Source: Candidatus Bipolaricaulota bacterium (GTDB taxonomy: Bacteria > Bipolaricaulota > Bipolaricaulia > RBG-16-55-9). From it: a stretch of 8,800 bases of DNA. Below the pieces are notes generated by a model. That model worked only from the letters and a program-made list of their open reading frames with translations. It ran no database searches and was not told the DNA's origin. The DNA lies in the NCBI GenBank assembly GCA_027021605.1, contig JALUUA010000204.1:1-8800 (forward strand), in the 5' to 3' direction. Shown here in pieces: positions 6,184 through 8,800 of this stretch. How positions within the stretch are numbered: position 1 is the stretch's first letter; each line of letters begins with the position of its first letter. The position numbers were made by a program, and so were the translations under genes.

Positions 6184-6948
6184 CTAGGGAAGGTGTTCCT
6201 TCAGCGCCAGCTCCTCCCCCGGGACCTCCTGGAGCCAACGAATGAGCTTCACGAGTTGCTCTTTGGCCTTCTCAAAGATTCGCCTTCCGGCCTCGGCGCT
6301 CCCCTCCCGCGGGTCGAGGGTGGCCCCGCTCTCCGAAAAATCTATCGTGTCCAAGGGGAGCTGAGCGCCGTATCTCACCACGGCGAACGTCTCCGACGCT
6401 TTGGCCGCGGCCTCCTCGAGCTTATCACGCTTGACGAGCGCCTCGTCTAAGTACCAGATGATGGACGTCTCGCTCGCCCCCGCGTGCGTGCCCCGGCTCT
6501 TGAAAAGCTCTTCCAATATCTTTTGCACCTCGGGGTCAAGCCACCAGTTCCACAGGGCGGCGAAGACGCCTTGGGGCCGCAGCGCACGGCAGACCTCTAA
6601 GAGCGCTGCGCCGTTGCCCCCGTGGCCGTTGACGAACACCAAGCGCTTGAGCCCGTGGGCCGCGACGCTCCGGGCGAGGTCGCGCATGTACGCGCGAAAC
6701 GCGTCGGGGGAGACGCTCAACGTGCCCCAGAACTGCTGATGGTGCGCGGAGATCCCCACGGGGACGACGGGTGTACATACCGCCCCGGTCTCCTCCGCGG
6801 CGGCGCGGGCGAGCGCCTGAGCCGTCAGGAAATCCGTCCCCAAGGGGAGATGTGGCCCGTGCTGCTCCGTCGAGCCCACGGGGATCAGCGCGACCCGTGC
6901 GTTCCGGAAGCGCTCGCGGGCCTCCGGCCACGTCCACCGTTCCAGCAC
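6184..6948 (-). CDS. Creatininase-family metal-dependent amidohydrolase
   Basis: This 254-residue protein of the creatininase/MftE/ArfB family shows GSTEQHGPHLPLGTD (residues 25-39), with probable metal ligands Glu28, His30 and Asp39; the NGHGGN box (107-112, His109); and HAGASETS (155-162, Glu160). The family uses two metal ions to cleave amides, cyclic amides or formamides, or to trim peptides (creatininase, FAPy deformylase, mycofactocin MftE). The sequence alone does not give the substrate. NGHGGN in place of creatininase NGHYEN makes creatinine unlikely. The GTG start at 6948 is preferred because AAGGAGG lies 5 bases upstream. The upstream ATG at 7014 falls inside a good -10 hexamer and would add 22 non-conserved residues. 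It is first in the minus-strand run, divergent from agmatinase, and runs into the MBL gene. Confidence 0.88.
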   Translation of the reverse strand: MLERWTWPEARERFRNARVALIPVGSTEQHGPHLPLGTDFLTAQALARAAAEETGAVCTPVVPVGISAHHQQFWGTLSVSPDAFRAYMRDLARSVAAHGLKRLVFVNGHGGNGAALLEVCRALRPQGVFAALWNWWLDPEVQKILEELFKSRGTHAGASETSIIWYLDEALVKRDKLEEAAAKASETFAVVRYGAQLPLDTIDFSESGATLDPREGSAEAGRRIFEKAKEQLVKLIRWLQEVPGEELALKEHLP

Positions 6949-6953
6949 GTTGC

Positions 6954-6960
6954 CCTCCTT
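6954..6960 (-). promoter_or_regulatory. Ribosome binding site setting the creatininase-family GTG start
   Basis: AAGGAGG on the minus strand is 5 bases before GTG 6948. The ATG at 7014 has no comparable site, so this decides the start codon. Confidence 0.7.
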
Positions 6961-7009
6961 CGCTTTCGCTTTATGTGGTTCCTCGCTCACGGAATCGAGC
7001 GCGTCCGTC

Positions 7010-7039
7010 AGCATAGCACGAGGGCTCCCGGGTTCTCAA
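7010..7039 (-). promoter_or_regulatory. Promoter of the creatininase-MBL unit
   Basis: The minus strand reads TTGAGA (7039-7034), 18 bases, TATGCT (7015-7010), matching 5/6 and 4/6 of the sigma-70-type consensus, the best promoter match I see in the window. Transcription would begin near 7003, leaving a leader of about 55 bases before GTG 6948. The -10 contains the ATG at 7014, which argues against that codon as a start. Confidence 0.5.
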
Positions 7040-7050
7040 GCGCAAGCGGG

Positions 7051-7079
7051 TTGCCCTCAAAGCTCCCTTGGGTCACAAT
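7051..7079 (+). promoter_or_regulatory. Candidate promoter of agmatinase, probably leaderless
   Basis: TTGCCC (7051-7056), 17 bases, CACAAT (7074-7079), each 4/6 to consensus. Transcription would start about 6-7 bases later, at or next to the ATG at 7086. No Shine-Dalgarno sequence precedes that ATG, consistent with a leaderless mRNA. The -10 lies within the left arm of the inverted repeat described separately. Confidence 0.4.
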
Positions 7080-7102
7080 CGGGCCATGAGCCCGATTGTG
7101 AC
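7072..7102. promoter_or_regulatory. Perfect 13-bp inverted repeat around the agmatinase start codon
   Basis: The arms GTCACAATCGGGC (7072-7084) and GCCCGATTGTGAC (7090-7102) are exact reverse complements separated by CATGA, whose ATG is the start codon of agmatinase. The left arm covers the candidate -10. As DNA it fits a dimeric repressor operator. As RNA, if a leader exists, it would form a 13-bp hairpin presenting AUG in a 5-nt loop. The repeat is certain; its function is inferred. Confidence 0.6.
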
Positions 7103-7937
7103 GTTCAGCGGGATCTTCAAGTCCCGGGAGGAGATTTCAAAACCCCGGTACGTGCTGCTGGGGGCTCCGTACGACGGGAGCAGCTCCTTTCGGGCCGGGG
7201 CGCGACTTGCCCCTCCCCAAATTCGCGCGATGGCCGAGTCCTTGAACGCCTGCACGGAGCGAGGCCTCGACCTCTCGGGGCTGCCCGCCGTGGACGACGG
7301 GGATCTTCCCCTAGGGACGGATCGGGAGGCGGCCCTCGCACAAGTGGAGTCCGCTGTAGGACAAGTGCTCAAGGAGGGCGCGGTGCCCCTCCTCCTCGGT
7401 GGGGACCATGCCGTAACGGTGCCCGCGTTTCGGGCGGCCCTGCGCCGGTACCCCGACCTCAAGCTGCTCTACCTCGACGCCCATCCCGACCTGTACCCTG
7501 AGTTTGCGGGCGACTCCCTCTCGCACGCGTGCGTGGTGTCCCGCATTCTCGAGCTGGAGGGGATGTCGGGGGCGCGGATCACCCAGGTGGGGGTCCGCGC
7601 GCTCACGCCCCCGCAGCAGGAAGTCGCTCAGGCGGAAGGGATTCGCGTCGTCCCCGCGTGGGAATTCGCAAACTTTCGCTATGAAGCCGAGGGCCCCGTG
7701 TATCTCTCCGTGGACATCGACGTGCTCGACCCCGCGTACGCGCCGGGCTGCGGGAACCCCGTGCCGGGCGGACCCTCTACCCGTGAGCTGCTGGCCCTCT
7801 TACAGGATCTGAAGTGCGAGGTCGTAACATTTGACGTGGTGGAGGTCAACCCGCTGCTCGACCCCTCGGGCGTGACGGCCCTGGCCGCCGCGCGCCTCGT
7901 GACGGAGATGCTGGGCGTCCTCGAGGCGCGGCGCTAA
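7086..7937 (+). CDS. speB: Agmatinase/ureohydrolase-family protein (arginase superfamily)
   Basis: The 283-residue protein has a complete arginase-fold metal site: GGDH (residues 105-108, His108), DAHPD (131-135; Asp131, His133, Asp135) and SVDIDVLDPAYAPG (208-221; Asp210, Asp212). Family segments LGAPYDGSSSFRAGARLAP (25-43), CGNPVPGG (222-229) and VEVNPLLDPSGVTALAAARL (252-271) place it with agmatinases rather than arginases. It should remove urea from agmatine to give putrescine, or from N1-aminopropylagmatine to give spermidine, as in the Thermus route. The aminopropyltransferase fusion 1.7 kb away makes a polyamine role likely. Formiminoglutamase or guanidinobutyrase activity cannot be excluded. 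The ATG at 7086 is chosen over TTG 7068; neither has a good ribosome binding site. Its stop is one base from the convergent permease stop. Confidence 0.88.
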   Translation: MSPIVTFSGIFKSREEISKPRYVLLGAPYDGSSSFRAGARLAPPQIRAMAESLNACTERGLDLSGLPAVDDGDLPLGTDREAALAQVESAVGQVLKEGAVPLLLGGDHAVTVPAFRAALRRYPDLKLLYLDAHPDLYPEFAGDSLSHACVVSRILELEGMSGARITQVGVRALTPPQQEVAQAEGIRVVPAWEFANFRYEAEGPVYLSVDIDVLDPAYAPGCGNPVPGGPSTRELLALLQDLKCEVVTFDVVEVNPLLDPSGVTALAAARLVTEMLGVLEARR

Positions 7938-7938
7938 G

Positions 7939-8715
7939 CTAATAGTGCCCCAAGAGCCCGCGGTCGCGGGCCACGCGCTCGAAGTACTTGAAGCCCAGAT
8001 ACCCCAGCGCGAAGTACACGGCGGAGTTCACAGCCAGGAAGAGCACGTCGCTTGCGGGCATCTCAAAGAGCGATTCGCCCCCGATCATCACCCGTCCCAA
8101 CAGATGGGTTCCCCAGCTCACGGGGGCGTACTTAAGCCAAGGGAACTGATCCAGGGGCGCGGCGATCAGACCCAGCCAGACGAACTGCAAGATCTGCAGC
8201 GCCCCTTGGACCTGCTTGAACACCAAAGCCAAGCCGCCCATCAGGAACCCGAAGCCGTAGACGGACCAGACGGTGAGCAGCATCAGGGGCACGATGCTCA
8301 AGAGATCCAAATGGAGCCAGCGGCCCGTCGTGGCCATCATGATGAGCAGCATGCCGAAGGTGATCCCGAAGTTAATGAGCAACCCGCTGACGGCGTTGCA
8401 GAAGGACACCCAGCCGAAGCCCAAGGGGCACATGTAGAGCTGCTCCAGCGTCCCCTGCTGCGCCTCTTGGAGGAATGCCCAAGCCAACTCTGAATACGCA
8501 ATAATAAGGAACGTCCAGAGCATGAACCCCATCACGATCCCCTCAAGGGTTTGGCCGAACGAGGTGTTCCCGCCCACCAGCGCCCGCGCGCCGAAGAAGA
8601 TCACGTAGAAGATCAGGAGCAGGCTGATAACCTCGGCCACCAGGTTGAAGGGGTAGCGCCAAAGGAAGAGGGCGTTGCGCTTCATCAGCGCCTTGAGCAC
8701 GACGGCGTGTCTCAT
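7939..8715 (-). CDS. ABC-2-type transporter permease
   Basis: The 258-residue integral membrane protein of the ABC-2 family has about six hydrophobic segments, near residues 22-46, 55-80, 103-128, 138-163, 172-190 and 222-243. The cytoplasmic segment EAQQGTLEQLYMCPLGF (84-100) between helices 2 and 3 is the typical EExxGTLExLxxxP coupling motif of this family. It would form the membrane channel of an efflux system; the substrate (drug, lipid, polysaccharide or other) cannot be told. No ATP-binding subunit is inside the window; it is expected just beyond the right edge. AAGGAGG lies 10 bases before the ATG at 8715. The gene is less GC-extreme than priA, which fits its hydrophobic codon content. 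It converges on agmatinase with no room for a terminator between the stops. Confidence 0.88.
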   Translation of the reverse strand: MRHAVVLKALMKRNALFLWRYPFNLVAEVISLLLIFYVIFFGARALVGGNTSFGQTLEGIVMGFMLWTFLIIAYSELAWAFLQEAQQGTLEQLYMCPLGFGWVSFCNAVSGLLINFGITFGMLLIMMATTGRWLHLDLLSIVPLMLLTVWSVYGFGFLMGGLALVFKQVQGALQILQFVWLGLIAAPLDQFPWLKYAPVSWGTHLLGRVMIGGESLFEMPASDVLFLAVNSAVYFALGYLGFKYFERVARDRGLLGHY

Positions 8716-8743
8716 TTTGGGGTCTCCTCCTTGCAGCTAGGAT

Positions 8744-8759
8744 GACGGCGATCGCCGTC
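8744..8759. promoter_or_regulatory. 16-bp perfect palindrome upstream of the permease
   Basis: GACGGCGATCGCCGTC is its own reverse complement and lies 28 bases before the permease ATG. A second inverted repeat surrounds it: GGATGAC (8740-8746) and GTCATCC (8764-8770). It could be a dimer operator or an mRNA hairpin controlling the permease relative to its upstream partner. The palindrome is certain; its role is inferred. Confidence 0.45.
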
Positions 8760-8764
8760 CCAGG

Positions 8765-8800
8765 TCATCCAGATCGCATACCGAGCTCCGTCAGGACGCT
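8765..8800 (-). CDS. Possible C-terminal end of an upstream gene (partial)
   Basis: On the minus strand one frame enters from the right edge and ends at TGA 8765-8767 after 11 residues (SVLTELGMRSG). A second frame stays open across the palindrome and ends at TGA 8712-8714, overlapping the permease start as ATGA. Either could be the tail of the ABC ATPase partner. The fragment is too short to choose or assign. The first leaves a 49-base gap holding the palindrome and ribosome binding site, and has the somewhat better codon pattern. Confidence 0.3.
   Translation of the reverse strand, partial: SVLTELGMRSG

Noticed and set aside
7935..7941. Terminator between the convergent agmatinase and permease genes
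   Set aside because: The stop codons are one base apart and no hairpin with a T tract is visible there.
8748..8755. GCGATCGC core as a HIP1 repeat marking a cyanobacterium
   Set aside because: I noticed it only inside this palindrome; HIP1-rich genomes carry it often, so it does not support that lineage.

Overview
The window is bacterial, very GC-rich and densely coded, with overwhelmingly G/C third codon positions in the priA, speE-like and P1-peptidase genes. PriA, an RNase Z-like MBL protein and an ABC-2 permease point to a bacterium. The archaeal-type pyruvoyl arginine decarboxylase domain, the free-standing MetG-type tRNA-binding domain, and an agmatinase apparently lacking a Shine-Dalgarno leader would suit a deep-branching, possibly thermophilic lineage. 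I cannot name the phylum from the sequence alone.

Layout. Positions 1-73 hold the possible tail of a plus-strand gene. From about 7.0 kb down to 0.1 kb the minus strand carries a long co-directional run: creatininase-family amidohydrolase (6948-6184), MBL-fold RNase Z-like protein (6170-5436), a PvlArgDC-like/spermidine synthase fusion (5346-4012), primosomal protein PriA (3946-1703), an unannotated 37-residue highly basic microprotein (1622-1509), a P1-family Ntn hydrolase (1507-500) and a MetG-beta-like tRNA-binding protein (444-103). A plus-strand agmatinase-family ureohydrolase (7086-7937) diverges from the creatininase gene. It converges, with one base between stop codons, on a minus-strand ABC-2 permease (8715-7939). 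The end of an upstream gene may lie at 8765-8800. No stretch over 300 bases lacks a gene. I see no tRNA, rRNA, CRISPR array or transposon.

How the genes fit together. The fusion protein and the ureohydrolase together suggest arginine-derived polyamine synthesis: arginine to agmatine, aminopropyl transfer, and urea removal to putrescine or spermidine. The decarboxylase half of the fusion, however, lacks both the Ser-Ser pair that forms the pyruvoyl cofactor and the catalytic glutamate. It is therefore probably a pseudoenzyme fused to a working aminopropyltransferase. An active arginine decarboxylase and an AdoMet decarboxylase would have to be encoded elsewhere.

Other points of interest are a perfect 13-bp inverted repeat with the agmatinase ATG in its 5-nt loop, overlapping a promoter-like -10; the basic microprotein coupled to the P1 peptidase; PriA with several altered helicase motifs; and a 16-bp perfect palindrome just upstream of the permease.
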